DNA of 64,000 bases from positions 16,364,271 through 16,428,270 of the forward strand of contig OZ234499.1 in assembly GCA_965153455.1 (NCBI GenBank). Direction: 5' to 3'. The stretch is from Sphagnum compactum (taxonomy: Eukaryota; Bryophyta; Sphagnopsida; Sphagnales). Position numbers and translations under genes: made by a program. Positions 1 through 12,135 of the stretch are shown piece after piece. The stretch's first letter is position 1. Every line of letters begins with the position of its first letter. Under the pieces are notes generated by a model. That model had not been told where the DNA came from and made no database searches. It worked only from the letters and a program-made list of their open reading frames with translations.

Positions 1-81
1 CCGCCATCTGGATCTTCTAGGGTTGAAGATACAAACATGCCAAACTAGCAGCTGCTTGTAAAGGCATCATACTTTTGATGT

Positions 82-109
82 AGGGTAAAACCCAAGGGGA
101 GGGCTTTAT
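82..109. repeat. short dispersed palindrome (GTAAAGCCC...GGGCTTTA family)
   Basis: The sequence reads AGGGTAAAACCC, then AAGGGGA, then GGGCTTTAT. Its two ends are nearly complementary. Near-identical short elements recur at 28403-28430, 58927-58953 and 62180-62210, and the inner motif GGGCTTTACCC recurs in the 57-bp array at 25476. This suggests a small dispersed hairpin element of unknown type. Confidence 0.5.
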
Positions 110-1284
110 GGGAACATAGGCCCCATGAGGTGGAGTGGAGCGTGGACCTGATTCCTGTAAACCTTGACACTCAGGGGTTTCCACAGCATAAAAACCAGTG
201 TATTCTTTTGTATATTTTTCATATCATGGGTTTTTTTTTCGAGACTACCAAATGTTTTCTGTTGTGGAAAAATGAAGGCTATGTGTTCATTTTTAAAGTA
301 AAAGATGTTAAATTCCAAAATTTAATGTGTAGAAAAATGCAAACACAACCATATTTTAGCAAATTGAACATTTGTGAGGCTACAAGTAGTGAGCCTACTT
401 TAACAGTTACAAGTTAAATTTGCAACATAGATAGATCATAGTAACTTAACTTCTAAGTACATTGCATTAAATTGTTATTTATGTCATGTATGGAGGAATT
501 GAAGCTCTAAACTACATAATGTAGCATAAATGGTTTGCAAAATTCAAAGAAAACATGTTATCACTGTAGAAGTTGAAAACTTATAGAAAATACCCAAGAA
601 TTACATTGCGAAGTCTATAATCTTGGTAATAGGTATTGAAGAAAAACTCTAGAGCTATAAGTTATTACATAATGTACATTCAAAAACTCAAAATCAATCA
701 AAACAAATCAAAGGGATAGGGAATCGAAATATTGTAGTAATGAATGCAATTGAAGAACCATTCAAAACACCTCTTGAGTTTTGATTATGGATTTTAAAGT
801 TATAAATAGGAGTAGCAAAAGCTTAGAATTAAAGATCCAACAATAGAATCACAAAATGGATAAGGATTTGCCAACAATGTGGGTGCTAGAAAACTTGTTG
901 AGAATTCCTTGCACTAAAAGAATCTTGCATTTTGCAACTATTCAATGTGTGATCATATGTGATTAATTGTCATTTACAACTATGTTTTGTTATTTTTACA
1001 ACTAGTCACCATCTTTTTCAATCTATTAATTTTCTTGCAACCATGGTGTCACTAGGTTGTGATTATTAAAGCTTCCTTGTTGACTAGTTTTTGGGGCTCT
1101 TCATGTGAGAATAGGCCTCTATGTCAAATTAGTTGCAAAAGTAATTGCAACTTGGTTATTTCTATTTGGTTTACTTATAATTTGTAATATATTAAGGTTT
1201 TTTGAAAACTTATTAGGGATATATGTATAGAATTGTGTATTTATGTTGTATTTAAGGCATGTTAAATATACATTTTATATATAT

Positions 1285-1950
1285 TGTGGTTAGGTAAATT
1301 AGGTAAGTAGGTAAGTAAATAGGTGGGTAATTAATTAGGTAAGGCTACCTACTAATTAAGTTATATATTCAATATGTAATAGGTATTAATAGTTATAAAT
1401 GAATTAATGAGTTAATAATTTTAATACATGTTTAATTTTTTATTTTAAACTATTAATTTACTATTTATTATTTATTAATTAGTAATATTAACGAATTAGT
1501 AATAATAGGGAGTAGGTAGGTTGGTAAATGGGTAGGTAAAAATTTAATGGCTAGTTAATTAATTAATTAGTTTTTTAATTAACTACTTATTTACCTAGAA
1601 TTTTTATTAAAAAAAGAGGACATAAATACATGGGATAAACTTTATATTTGCAACTTGATTTGCAATAAAATTGTAATTAGAAGTTTATTCCGTATGTTTT
1701 GTTCTTTATTTCCATCTTGTAATTCATACAAAAAGGGTGTTTTGTCTTAGACTTTCATATTTAAAAACATGTGCCATTTGAGATGGGCCAATCAAAAAGG
1801 TTTAACCCTAAAGACTAAACCAAAAATAAAATAAATATATTTACGTTTCCACCTTTTAACTTATCTGTCACCTTAACCTACTTAGATAGATAGGTTCAAT
1901 TAACTTCCTTCCCTACCTACTTATTTAGTGCTATTTATTTACCTAAATAT
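1285..1950. repeat. GGTA/TAGG-rich degenerate microsatellite tract
   Basis: Repeated short words of the type TAGGTAAG, TAGGTAGG and AATTAATTAATT occur at 1285-1360 and 1500-1600. The complementary form (CCTACCTACTTA) occurs at 1870-1945. The tract looks like an expanded and partly inverted tetranucleotide-rich region. No coding is seen. Confidence 0.55.
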
Positions 1951-3164
1951 TGCTTTAAATTTATTTTTAACAAATTTAATTTAATTTTCATGAAATACAT
2001 CCAAATTATGGCATGTGGCAAATTTAATCCCATTAAATCAAATTATTCAATGTGACAAATTTCCAACGATGAACATGGTAAAACTATAAGTCGTTTTAAA
2101 TAGACAATGAAGATTTGATTTATATTTTAGAAAACAATTACAAGAAAATTAATAATTTATTATATTACCAAGTGACAATTAGTGAATGGGTTATATGTTT
2201 GTTACCAAAATGGGGACTAATTGCAAGCTGAATATGTATAGTCAATGGATGGGAGCATGTGTGTTGACTATATACATCATCCATGTGAAATGTGCTAACA
2301 TCATGGTGAATCATCATTTATGACTAGATGTTAGGTGTAATTTCATTTATCCAACTAATAAATTCTTAATTGTTGATGACAGTTGCAACTTATTTATAGT
2401 CACAAATTATAGTCAATTAAATTGGCACTTTTCTTTTAATGTTTTAGGTTTGAAGTTAGAAATAGCCAAAGCCCAACGTTAAAGATCCAAGAACAAAATC
2501 ACAAAATGAATTTACATCACTAAAACTAAAATGGTTAATCAACAAAATTTGTGAAAGCTTCAGTGTCCAAACTTCAAAGGATACAGCAATAGACTTAGGT
2601 ATCACCATGTTCCTTACATTCATTCTTCCAAAAATAATTGCCTCCTTGTGAGGAAATTGAGTTAATGTCAAGAATTATTGTCAAAACATGTTCATAACCG
2701 TGGGAAGATGAAGACTCAATTTTTTACAAATGCTAAATTTCAAATTTTTCAAATTTGAAAAACACCTTTCATCCACCCTGAAACAAGGACACTTGCTATA
2801 TTAGCAAGTTTGAAATATTTGAACAATTTGTGGCACAACATTTTAAAAAAAACAAAATGATAAGCCACAACTAAGTGACAAGGTTGAAATCCAAGGGAAT
2901 TTTATTCGCATTTAATGTTTGGTTTTTCATTGGGATTTTGAAAAAGTTTTGTTGCAAATCAAGTGCTAAATTAGAAATAATCTCCAACACCAAAATTGGC
3001 ACAACATTTTTTTTTTGGGAAAGGCATGTGGGCACTTGCAAATCAGTGCAAAATTCTTTTCTGTATACATTTTGATCTCTGATTATTAAATAATCCATAA
3101 TATCATTTTATAATAGAACATATTAAAATGGACAGGTTATTGTCAGCATTTTTCTTTTCAATTT

Positions 3165-3470
3165 TGTGATATAGCTGCTCAAGGACTGGTGTTCATCCAT
3201 AAGCCGATTTAGCCACATTTGGCTATTAACAAAATATGGAAAGACAAACTTTAAACATCCATATACATTTTTGGCTACTTGAACCAATCTTGAACAATGT
3301 ATAGAAATGAGGAAATTTTTAAAGATAGACTGTTACAAAATTTTCAATTTCTGTCCATTATTTTCCAAAACTTCATTGAATTTGCAACAAGTAAATTCCA
3401 AATTTTCATTACAGTGCAAGATTTTGCACCAAGAAAAAGGCTGGTTACTGTTGAAACAGTGAGCCTTCTT
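3165..3470. repeat. dispersed repeat, copy A (partner at 61350-61600)
   Basis: The segment contains CATAAGCCGATTTAGCCACATTTGGCTAT followed by text on TTGGCTACTTGAACC and CATTGAATTTG. The same ordered landmarks recur at 61350-61600 with about 70-75% similarity by eye. A short piece (ACTTTAGCCACATTTGGTTA) is also at 33145-33170. There is no coding. This is probably a non-autonomous element. Confidence 0.55.
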
Positions 3471-3613
3471 CTTTTAGTCATAAAGCACTCTTTGAGTTTG
3501 AAAGCACCTCAGGCCCACCCAGAACATGCTTTCAGCAATTGAAGGGACCTTCTGCCATTCTCATCCAAACCTTAGCCCCATTCAAATAGAAAACTGTTGT
3601 ACTTCACGCAGGC

Positions 3614-3723
3614 GAGGCCTTGCTCTTGATGGCCTCCTCTAATTTTCAGGCCTACACCCTTGGGCGACCGCCCTTGAGGGCAATGACCCTTGATTGAGGG
3701 AAGGCCGTCAAGAGCAGGCCTTC
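3614..3723. repeat. GC-rich inverted repeat (hairpin)
   Basis: GAGGCCTTGCTCTTGATGGCC at 3614-3634 is nearly the reverse complement of the sequence at 3703-3723 (GGCCGTCAAGAGCAGGCCTT). The GC-rich loop is about 70 bp. It stands out from the AT-rich surroundings. Function unknown. Confidence 0.6.
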
Positions 3724-4179
3724 CCTTGTACTTATAGTAATAGACAACTGATAATGAGATGTTGTAGATAGTAAGTGGAAACTACTTAAGTCTTAAAGAG
3801 CCCATTTGGTAGGAGTAGACAAACCACTATGACATTGTATTATTTTGCATCTTCTATGTGGTCAATAAATAATTGAATAGGTCTATTGGGGGGAGTAAGC
3901 TACAATAAGTCTGTTGCATGAAGATGGTTAGACAATTGTAATTTGCAAGTGGAAACTTTTTAATCATGTCCAAATTCTCAAAACTCCTTGACCTGAAGTT
4001 TTGTTATTATATTATGTCAGCTCCACCTCGAATTTTCTTGACGTGCATATGATGAGTAATAGTTTCTTTGTACATTATCGAATGAATATGAAATTAGATT
4101 ATTTTTCCATCTTTTTCTTAATTCTCAGAAATAATCTATTAGGTTACAGGCAGGGAGCAAGGGACAATTTCTATTGAAA

Positions 4180-4620
4180 ACTTTTTTTTTTCCAGAATTT
4201 CCATGATTGAAAAGTTGACAAATCTTTGGACTGTATTAAAAAAAATAACAAAATTGGTCGAATTTACAGTAGGAAAAAAAAATCAATAATTTTCTGCTTT
4301 TTTGGTCAAAAAAACAACAAATTTTGTTGGAAGAAAAAACTCATTCAAGAATTTCGAATTTGCAATCAGAAATTTCTCACCTCTTCCAGGCAGTAATTCT
4401 TTTCGTGGGGCAACTTCACCATTTTGCTATAAAAAAGTCCCAAGCAAGATGGTCAAGGAAACTTTTTGGAAATTTTTCAAAAACAATTCTCATATTTTGA
4501 GAAAGAAAGTTATGAAATCACCAAGAAAGCTTTCTTCATTTGATACTGTCATACCTATGTAATATTTTCTAGCAGTTCACCGATATGTAATAGGATTCCT
4601 ACATTTTCTACTTCTCTATT
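4180..4620. repeat. dispersed repeat beside the Helitron relic (partner at 41660-41890)
   Basis: The 3' part (ATGGTCAAGGAAACTTTTTG, AAATCACCAAGA, then GTTCACCGATATGTAATAGG and ATTCCTACATTTT) matches 41690-41890 in order and orientation. Both copies end about 100 bp before a degraded coding segment: the Helitron Rep at 4758 and the SPX relic at 41954. No protein is recognised. Confidence 0.5.
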
Positions 4621-4757
4621 TGTTTTCTGGCCAGATTTTGCTAAATTCTCTTGCGACTGACTGCCATTTTTGGTGAAACATGAAAAAATTGGAAAAAAAG
4701 CCAGTGGTTCCAGGTTCTCACAGGTCCTTGACATTACAACTTGTTATATTATTTTTA

Positions 4758-6915
4758 TTACCTTAGTTCAGCCTTGAATGAGCTTTCTTGATAGACATTG
4801 TGCGGTACCACCCAACGATTGTCCAATTCAATGCTATGAACCAAAAGTGTGTGCCTCGTATCTCTGCGCCGATAAATAGGATATCCGTGTACATCCATCA
4901 CCGTCTCGGATTGGAACTTGCGTGGATATTGTTTTTTGCATTTGCCTTCTTCCATGCAGGGGGCATTTGGAAACGCAGCTCCACATGGACCATGCATCAT
5001 GCATTTAGCAACCGTCTCGTGGGCCAACCTGTTTGTTCCTAGATTCGGAAGTTCAGCACTGATCATGCGGTTTACATCCTCGACCGTGTGCGGCTTGCAG
5101 TCTTTGGCAAAGAAGATGAGAATGTATGCATGCGGCAACCCACGCTTTTGAAATTCAATGACATAAATTCTCGCAATCGTGCGTCCTAGAATATGCTTCT
5201 TGTGAATGTCATTGATCAACTCCTTCAGCTTGATTTTGAACACTCAGGTTACCAAATCCAGTCGATCTTGAGGCTGTTGTCCGAGCAGTAACGCTCTCTT
5301 GATTTCAAGCCATTGGGGATTGCAAGTGAATGTAACAAACGCATCTGGGCAGCGGGCCCATCTGCATATTGCCATGGCATCTTGATAATTCTGAACCATG
5401 TGACGTGGACCTACTGTGAAAGAAGATGGCAGAATGATCCTTTGTCCGATGGTAGTAGTGTTATTGTCACCTGCAGCGATGGCGTCCTGAAGGCCTTGAT
5501 AAAGATCCGCACGAAGTTTTTTTTTATTCAGGTGCAGATACTTCAAGCGGTTTTGTTCGATAGCTGCATAAGCGTGCACAATGTATTGATGCCTCAATCG
5601 ATCACCTCGAAGCAACGCAATGCCATCAGTGTTTCGATGTTGAAGTCGATAACTGTAAAATTCGGCCATTGTCACATTGCAATGCTTTCTTTGAGGCTCA
5701 GCTTTTTCTGCATGGTCTTCATCCAAATCTGCATCAGCAATAACACCATTGAGCGGAATATTCGGATGCCATCCATCCTCACCGTAAGGAGATAGCAACA
5801 GATAATGTAAAGCCATGTATCCCACATGTAGTTCGGAAATGCGTTAACACGGGCCAGCTTGCTGAGCAATGACGACATCACTTTTGTCTATAGCCTCAGA
5901 ACCATCTCCTACCATCATGCAGCAACTTCATCGACTGTTGGCACATTATATCGGCGGGCATCTTTTGTTCAAGAGGTGATGAGACGCAATTTCAGATCCA
6001 TGGGAGCACCTTCTGTTGCCATCATATCCCTTGCCATTTTGAACACTTCAACATAAGGATTGATATTGTACATCATGGTCAACAACCGATCCAACGTCGT
6101 TGGATCAAGCGATGGCATAATGGCATGGCGGTTTTGATGTTCGCATTTCGTATCATGAATGTACAGTTGTGCAAACTATGGATGTTGTCCTTCGGCAGGA
6201 CATAAGGATCCGATTTTGTGATAAAGCTCACCTTGGATGCGAAAGGAGTACGGTCCAGGGCCTCTTGTTACCGACTCATCAACTTTGGCACCAAATGAAG
6301 TGAATGCCAACACTGAATTGTACATGCGAATCTGATTTCGAAATTTGACGGCACTGGCATCTTTGCTAGTTAAAAGAACTTCGAGCTCTTGCGGTGTTGC
6401 AGGAAGACTCGGCAACAGAACTTTGCCATTCTCGCAACACAGAGAAAATTGTGGGTTGTTGTAGCTCGACTTTGCCAATCGTTCTTTGATCCACATTTTC
6501 GCGTTGCAGAATCCACATATTGTGTCCATTTCTCCACAATCCCATCGTCCCGGGGCTAACGCGTTTTCGTCTCCAATAATTGTAATGCATCATTGCCAAG
6601 AGAAGGTTGCACACGTGCTGCCGCTTGTTGTACGGTTCGTCGTTCTCGACATAGACGATTACTTCGCTCTTGCGACGTTTCAGATGGCCCGGTCGATTTT
6701 GTACGTTGTTTGGCACGCCGTTTTCTCTGTAGGCACCTGCGACGTTCATGTGCAGATTCTGACGTGTCTTGATTGAATTCTGTTGGAACATCAATATGTG
6801 GAATAGGATTTTCCAAAGAGTCAGTTTGCTCGTCATTCTGCTGAGCTTCTAGGTGCTGTCGAAGGGCTGCCAAAGCAGCCAAAGCACTACCATGCTGCGC
6901 AATGAGTGCACACAT
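4758..6915 (-). pseudogene. Helitron Rep/helicase N-terminal region, decayed and truncated
   Basis: Read on the minus strand, pieces of a Helitron_like_N (Rep) protein follow in order. They are an Arg-rich N-terminus (6915-6556), a zinc-knuckle-like segment with CGFCNAKMW and FSLCCENGKVLLP (6529-6178), YMALHYLLLSPYGEDGW (5825 on), and ILPSSFTVGPRHMVQNYQDAM with CRWARCPDAFVTFTCNPQW. Last comes the HUH region EFQKRGLPHAYIL (about 5150-5115). Damage includes in-frame stops TAG 6176-6178, TGA 5969-5971, TAA 5844-5846 and TGA 5244-5246, plus frameshifts near 5920 and 6550. The second His of the HUH metal-binding motif is Tyr (HAY). Similarity ends soon after WVVPHNVY at about 4790, before the catalytic tyrosines and the helicase. 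In intact elements this protein nicks DNA and drives rolling-circle transposition. This copy cannot. Confidence 0.92.
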
Positions 6916-6984
6916 ACGTTCTTATATGTCTTCGGACATTGTGGAGAATATATTTTAAGTTTGTTGCTGATATTGATATCAAAA

Positions 6985-7007
6985 TCTTGGGGGGGCGCGG
7001 GGGGGGT
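6985..7007 (+). other. G-rich run (possible G-quadruplex)
   Basis: A G6-CGC-G8 type run lies upstream of the Helitron relic start on its minus strand. It is the most G-rich spot in the neighbourhood. Quadruplex formation is only inferred from the G runs. Confidence 0.4.
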
Positions 7008-7439
7008 CCTCTCCTGCACTCTTGTCTGCTGGTGCTGTGTGTGTATGTATACCTTTTATGGTGTATTTGTTGCCCTGCCTGTTAGCTAGACTGTTTGTTT
7101 TTTTTTTGCTTCGAACTCACCCTGTTACGATCAGTCTCGCCCTTGTTTACACAAAACACTCCTTATGGTGTGACCATAGAAACTGGGTCAAACTTATCCA
7201 AATATATCTCCACAGACAGCCTCATCCTGGCCCACATCAATAACACGAAAACACGGTCAGTTTTTTCGCAGAAAAGTGGAATTAAAAATTGAAAGATTGA
7301 AAAAGAAGTGATTTTGAGGGGAAAATTAGTATATAGTAATACTATTGTAAAATTTGGATCACATAAGGTATCAATTTTTTTGAAAAATTTAGACTCATGA
7401 GTTAACAATTTCATTGTCAAAGTGATACCCCTGGTTACT

Positions 7440-7690
7440 AATTTACTTGGGTTTTTTTTTATGCATAAAGGTCAAAATATATGTAACAGCAGTGGAGGCG
7501 CTCAAGAAAAAGGAAAGACAGGATGAAACTCAGTTTACCACCAAAGTTGATGGTTTTCTCAGTTTCATCCCTAGTTGAATGCTAAATGTACTTTTTTGCA
7601 GGTATTTTAAAAATCTCACCCTGTGTATGACCAAACTCAGGGTTCTGGTGGTGCTGTGTTTTTCTTACTTTACGGATAATTCTAATGTTG
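7440..7690 (+). repeat. dispersed repeat, copy 1 (inverted partner at 26820-27070)
   Basis: The segment contains ACAGCAGTGGAGGCGCTCAA, GGATGAAACTCAGTTTACCA and CTTTACGGATAATTCT. The reverse complement of these landmarks occurs in the matching order at 26820-27070. Similarity is strongest over about 75 bp. There is no reading frame of note. Confidence 0.65.
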
Positions 7691-8226
7691 CAAAACAAAG
7701 CTAATAATGGACAGGTCTTCTAAGGTCTGCCTGACGTAAGGGCTGTGCAAAATCCAGCTGCCCATCTCTGGTAATGCACATGTCCCATTGCAAATCATGA
7801 AAACCATTACGTTACAGAATGTGCCAACAGGTATGTGCCCATTTTGCTGCCCGTTCAGAAAATTTGGCTCACCCTATCAGGCTCATCGAAATGTATCACT
7901 CCCACCTAACCGGGCACAATGGATTATAATTGGCAGATTCCGTGATATACTACTTCCTTGATCTCTGCTGCCATTCCACCTACCCAGGAACCTGTCAAAG
8001 TGGAACTGGCAGACCATGGCCCATATTCTCACATAGGAAAACACCTTTAAGAAAGGGAAACATATTAAATAACCGGCAAGACTATTTTGCACCGAGACTG
8101 TTCTGGTAATCCGGCCCCTCTCGCCAGTTTTCAAATACTCACCTTGCAAACCACCAATTATACAGAGAACTTACAGTGTTAACTACATATTCTGATGTCT
8201 AATTGCCAAAATGGCACCCACCGTCT

Positions 8227-9491
8227 TTATATCTTTGTTTGTGGCAATTCGCTGGTGGTGGTGGTGGTGCCTTCAACTCGGGCTCGTTTCGCAGCAGTGA
8301 GAGCTTGCTTCTTCACGAATGGAGCAAGCTCTTCCCAGCTAAGTCCTTGTGGGAGCTCTGGGAGATTCTTGACAAACTCAGGGAAGTTGAGAAGGGATTT
8401 TTTCCCTGTATAGTGAATCCCTACATCGTAAGCCCTTGCAGCTTCCTCTGGACTCTTGTAGGTTCCTAACCAAATCTTGCGCTTGTGTGCGGTTGGGCGG
8501 ATCTTAGTGACCCACTTGTTGAGCTCCGACCTATGCCGCACTCCTCTGTACACTAAGACTTCCTGCTGTTGGAACTTGGAATTCAAGTTGCTGCCCCGTG
8601 ATGATCTGCAATTCTTCACCTCAGAATTGTTGTTGCAACCTGCCACGGCCAAGTCCAGTTCCTGATCTTCTGTTGTTGTTGTTGGAATTGGATACCTCCT
8701 CTTCCTCCTCCTGGGTCGTGCTGTAAGTAGTGCTACTCTCTCCCTTCGTTTCTCGCTAACCAAATCTTGCGCTTGTGTACGGTTGGGCGGATCTCAGTGA
8801 CCCACTTGTTGAGCTCCGACCTGTGCCGCACTCCTCTGTACACTAAGACTTCCTGCTGTTGGAACTTGGAATTCAAGTTGCTGCCCCGTGATGATCTGCA
8901 ATTCTTCACCTCAGAGAATTGCTGTTGCAACCTGCCACGGCCAAGTCCAGTTCCTGATCTTCTGTTGTTGTTGTTGGAATTGGATACCTCCTCTTCCTCC
9001 TCCTGGGTCGTGCTGTAAGTAGTGCTACTCTCCCCCTTCGTTTCTCGCTAACCAAATCTTGCGCTTGTGTGCGGTTGGGCGGATCTCAGTGACCCACTTG
9101 TTGAGCTCCGACCTGTGCCGCACTCCTCTGTACACTAAGACTTCCTGCTGTTGGAACTTGGAATTCAAGCTGCTGCCCCGTGATGATCTGCGATTCTTCA
9201 CCTCAGAGAATTGTTGTTGCAACCTGCCACGGCCAAGTCCAGTTCCTGATCTTTGTTGTTGTTGTTGGAATTGGATACCTCCTCTTCCTCCTCCTGGGTC
9301 GTGCTGTAAGTAGTGCTACTCTCCCCCTTTGTTTCTCGCTCGTACTGATCTACTGGCGGCGAATTGAGATCGATTTCATGATTCTCTAAATCCTTATGCA
9401 CTCTCCCAGCAGGTGGTGCTGGTGGTGATGATGATGTCCCGGTTCCCAAACTCAAGAAGTTTGCGCCCGCGAACCCATCATCAGTGGGCAC
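8227..9491 (-). pseudogene. AP2/ERF (DREB-like) transcription factor gene, disrupted by internal triplication
   Basis: The minus strand encodes an acidic, Asn-rich N-terminus (MPTDDGFAG... from 9491; QEEEEEVSNSNNNN). It also encodes an AP2 domain near 8560-8390 with YRGVRHRSELNKWVTKIRP, RKIWLGTYKSPEEAARAYD and SLLNFPEF. A basic tail ends at 8227. Val in KWV and the LPELPQGLSWEEL tail resemble DREB-type members, which bind DRE/GCC-box DNA in stress-response promoters. The middle of the gene is present three times (8468-9340). Units of 290-292 bp are not multiples of three, so reading from the original start meets a frameshift near 9258 (ends NNNSLR) and AP2-frame stops at each junction. The unit nearest the 3' end has lost 2 bp and now sits in a complete 178-codon frame (8763-8227, MVSEKRRER...) with the full AP2 domain. 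It could still be translated from an internal start. Confidence 0.85.
8468..9340. repeat. three-copy tandem repeat, ~291-bp unit, inside the ERF gene
   Basis: Units are 8468-8757 (290 bp), 8758-9049 (292 bp) and 9050-9340 (291 bp), nearly identical. Unit 1 lacks 2 bp (TCAGAATTG against TCAGAGAATTG). Unit 3 lacks one base in the CTGATCTTCTG stretch. The junction reads TTTCTCGCT|AACCAAATC, and the two parental ends share CT, i.e. 2 bp of microhomology. High identity implies a recent origin. Confidence 0.95.
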
Positions 9492-9799
9492 TACAGAGCA
9501 TCTCCGGAACTATTGGAGGAGGCCAAAATGTATCTAAATAGGGATATGGATGGAGGGCCATTCTTGGTTTATTTCCTTCCCATTCTTGGTGGGCAGAAAG
9601 CTGCAGTGTCAGACTCAGTAGAGGGATGGTTGCTGGGTAGAGGGATGGTGTGCAGCTGGCAACCTCGGAGCTTCCAGGGTGTCGTATGGACAACCGGACA
9701 GATGAACAGAGGAACGACAGGGACGAATGACGGGACGGGCGGGTGCAGGGGCGGCTTCATTTCTCATCCCGACGTTTTTTACTATATATAATAATAATC

Positions 9800-10520
9800 T
9801 CGTAATTTGTCAACACATCTTGTCCTAGTGGGGTTGTTTTACTTTGTGTAAAACAATTGACTCGAATGGTTGACCAGAAAATCACTAAGTTTTGGAAAGC
9901 TTTTTATCACTTTAAAAAGAACCCATAAATGCACAACACTTGGTCTATTAGTTCTTTAATTTTTAGTGGTTTGAAATAATTTTAAATTCTAAAAGTTTTA
10001 AAGGTTCAAAGACTTTAAAATTTTAAAGCCGCTAGACATTCAAAACCTTTGGAATTTCAAGGGAAAAAAATCCATAGGCTACCATAGTTGTAAAAGATTT
10101 GAAATTTTAGAACCTTTAAAGCTCCAAAGGCTTTTGATAAGTTAAAACATGTTAGTTGAAGGGATAAAAAACGTCATTTCTATCATGGATTCTAACTTAA
10201 AGGCATTTAAATATATTCTAGTCACCTACATATGGTAGCTTCATGCCATTGGCTTTTCAACCAAATGCAATGACCAATTATGTGAACTAGTGTATTCTTT
10301 TGTATTTAGTTGAATTATTATCACGACATTGCACATCAATAAAGTAAAATTAAATTGTTTCACAATGGTCTAAACCTAGCTCATATTCCCTATTAGTGGG
10401 TGAACAAATTTGGTGAATTTTGTTTCACAATGATAAGAAAAGTCGACAATGAATGATAAAAATAAGAACACTTGCAAAGTTCTTATAACAAAATGATTAG
10501 GAAAAAAAAGAAAAAAAAAC
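9800..10520. other. AT-rich intergenic DNA, nothing recognised
   Basis: There is no sustained reading frame, splice-site pair or family signature. Short words such as TTTTAAAG and AAAGGTTC recur at 9970-10130 without a clear period. Confidence 0.5.
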
Positions 10521-10524
10521 TAAA

Positions 10525-10950
10525 AAATGGAATGCAAGCTACATGTCACACTTTGCCTTTTGTCATCATATGCAATGGAACCACAAATAAAAAGAAAAAC
10601 TTAGAAGGGGCACAATTTGTGCATTGTCTTCCTCTTGTCATCATTTATAATGAAACAAAAAAATAGGAGGGGACCCATGCTACATGGCATGCTCCTCCTC
10701 CTCTCATTGTGATTTGCAATGAAGCCATGAACAAAAAAAACCCAAATGGGGTGCAAGTTGCACATCTTCTTCTTCATGTCATCATTTGTAATGAAATGAA
10801 AAAGAAACCCCAAAAATAAGAAGGGATGCAAGCTATGCATTGCACTCTATTTAGTATTTTTAAAAACCACAGAAAAAAGGTGAAGAGGAAGGGGTAGGAG
10901 TTGTGCATTACAACCTCTTCCTTTTGTTGTCATTGTTGCAACAAGGCAAT
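10525..10950. repeat. degenerate tandem repeat, ~75-80 bp unit, about six copies
   Basis: Each unit carries TGCAAGCTACATG or a variant, then a C/T-rich block, then TGTCATCATTTGTAATG and an AAAAAGAAA-type tract. Units begin near 10531, 10607, 10672, 10753, 10826 and 10890. They are diverged from each other and non-coding. Confidence 0.75.
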
Positions 10951-12130
10951 GGGAATTTTCTTTTGGTTCAAGCCTCTTCAAAGCTCTTCATATGTTCGCT
11001 CCTCTCATAACAAAATAAAAAACAAAATAAAAAGGTAAAAAGATATCTTCAATTTGTGTTTCACATGTTGCTCCAAGCTATAATTTAGCTCCCTGTCCTT
11101 TGCAATTTTAGAAGTTCATGAATGGTGCACATGCAAGCAATGGGCAAAATAACTCGATATGAAATTTTATTCTTGTCAAACTTGGTGAAATTTCAAGTTT
11201 GGCAACTTATTCACACATTTTGTAGGAACCTCATGTTGTGTTTAGGTTTATGACTTGTGTTTGAATGAAACACAAAATTTTGGCTTCATACTAAATTGAG
11301 TTCATGAAAATATTAATTGCATTTCATTGGTTGTATATAATTAATAATACATTGTGTGCACTAGTTGAACAAATTAATATTATGTGAAAAAAAATTTAAT
11401 TGTGTGTAATGGAGATGGAATTGAACCTTGTTTTAATTTAGATTAGTTTGAAATTTTTTATAAAGTTGACCGCAATCAGAGGTTTTAGAAAATTCAAAAC
11501 ACCAATATCAAGATTGGATTAGAAGTTCCATTAAAAAAAAATTTAAGTTATAACTAAAATCAAAGGTTCCTTTTGAAATCAAGAACCAAACAAAATTTAT
11601 TTAGCTATCATGTAAAAGCTATTATATATTGAACATTTTTGTCAAAGAAGATTCATCAAAATTAAAACAAATTTTTTTTAGGAAATTGTGATGCATTCTT
11701 GGCATTATTAGAAAGCCCTTGATATGCGGATTTCCTTGAGATGATTTTATAACATTAAAAATTCAATGGCATGGGTTATATTTAATTTCAAAAATATTTT
11801 GGAAGGAAAAATCAGTTGTGTCACATTTGAGCCAACGACACAAGTCCAACATTTTTTTGGGGCAATTTTTTGCCACTTGGCAACAAAAAAAACTTCTAAT
11901 GCCATTCATTAAAAACAAATTGTGGAAAATAATGCACCAAAGGTATCAAATTTTGAATAATTAATTTTTTTGAAATTGCCATATTTAGACATTAGGTTCT
12001 CATGAAAAAATGATTTGAAAAAAAAATCTATTTTTTATCTAGTAAATTTGGCTTCTTATGCCAATGTAATTACATCACAAAATTGAAAATAAAAAAATAA
12101 AAACCCTACCCATGCCACATAAGTTTGAAT
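10950..12130. other. AT-rich intergenic DNA, nothing recognised
   Basis: The stretch is strongly AT-rich with many poly-A/T runs and no credible coding exon on either strand. Confidence 0.5.
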
Positions 12131-12135
12131 GAATT

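Larger units (their letters stand above)
1..3160. other. AT-rich intergenic DNA, no gene seen
   Basis: Only short random-looking reading frames occur on both strands, none with a recognisable family signature or flanking splice sites. The stretch is AT-rich. It holds a short palindromic GGTAAA..CCC/GGGCTTTA element near the start and a GGTA/TAGG-rich tract (separate entries). Confidence 0.6.

Noticed and set aside
5313-5795. 160-residue + strand frame
   Set aside because: It is antisense to the clearly recognisable Helitron Rep fragment.
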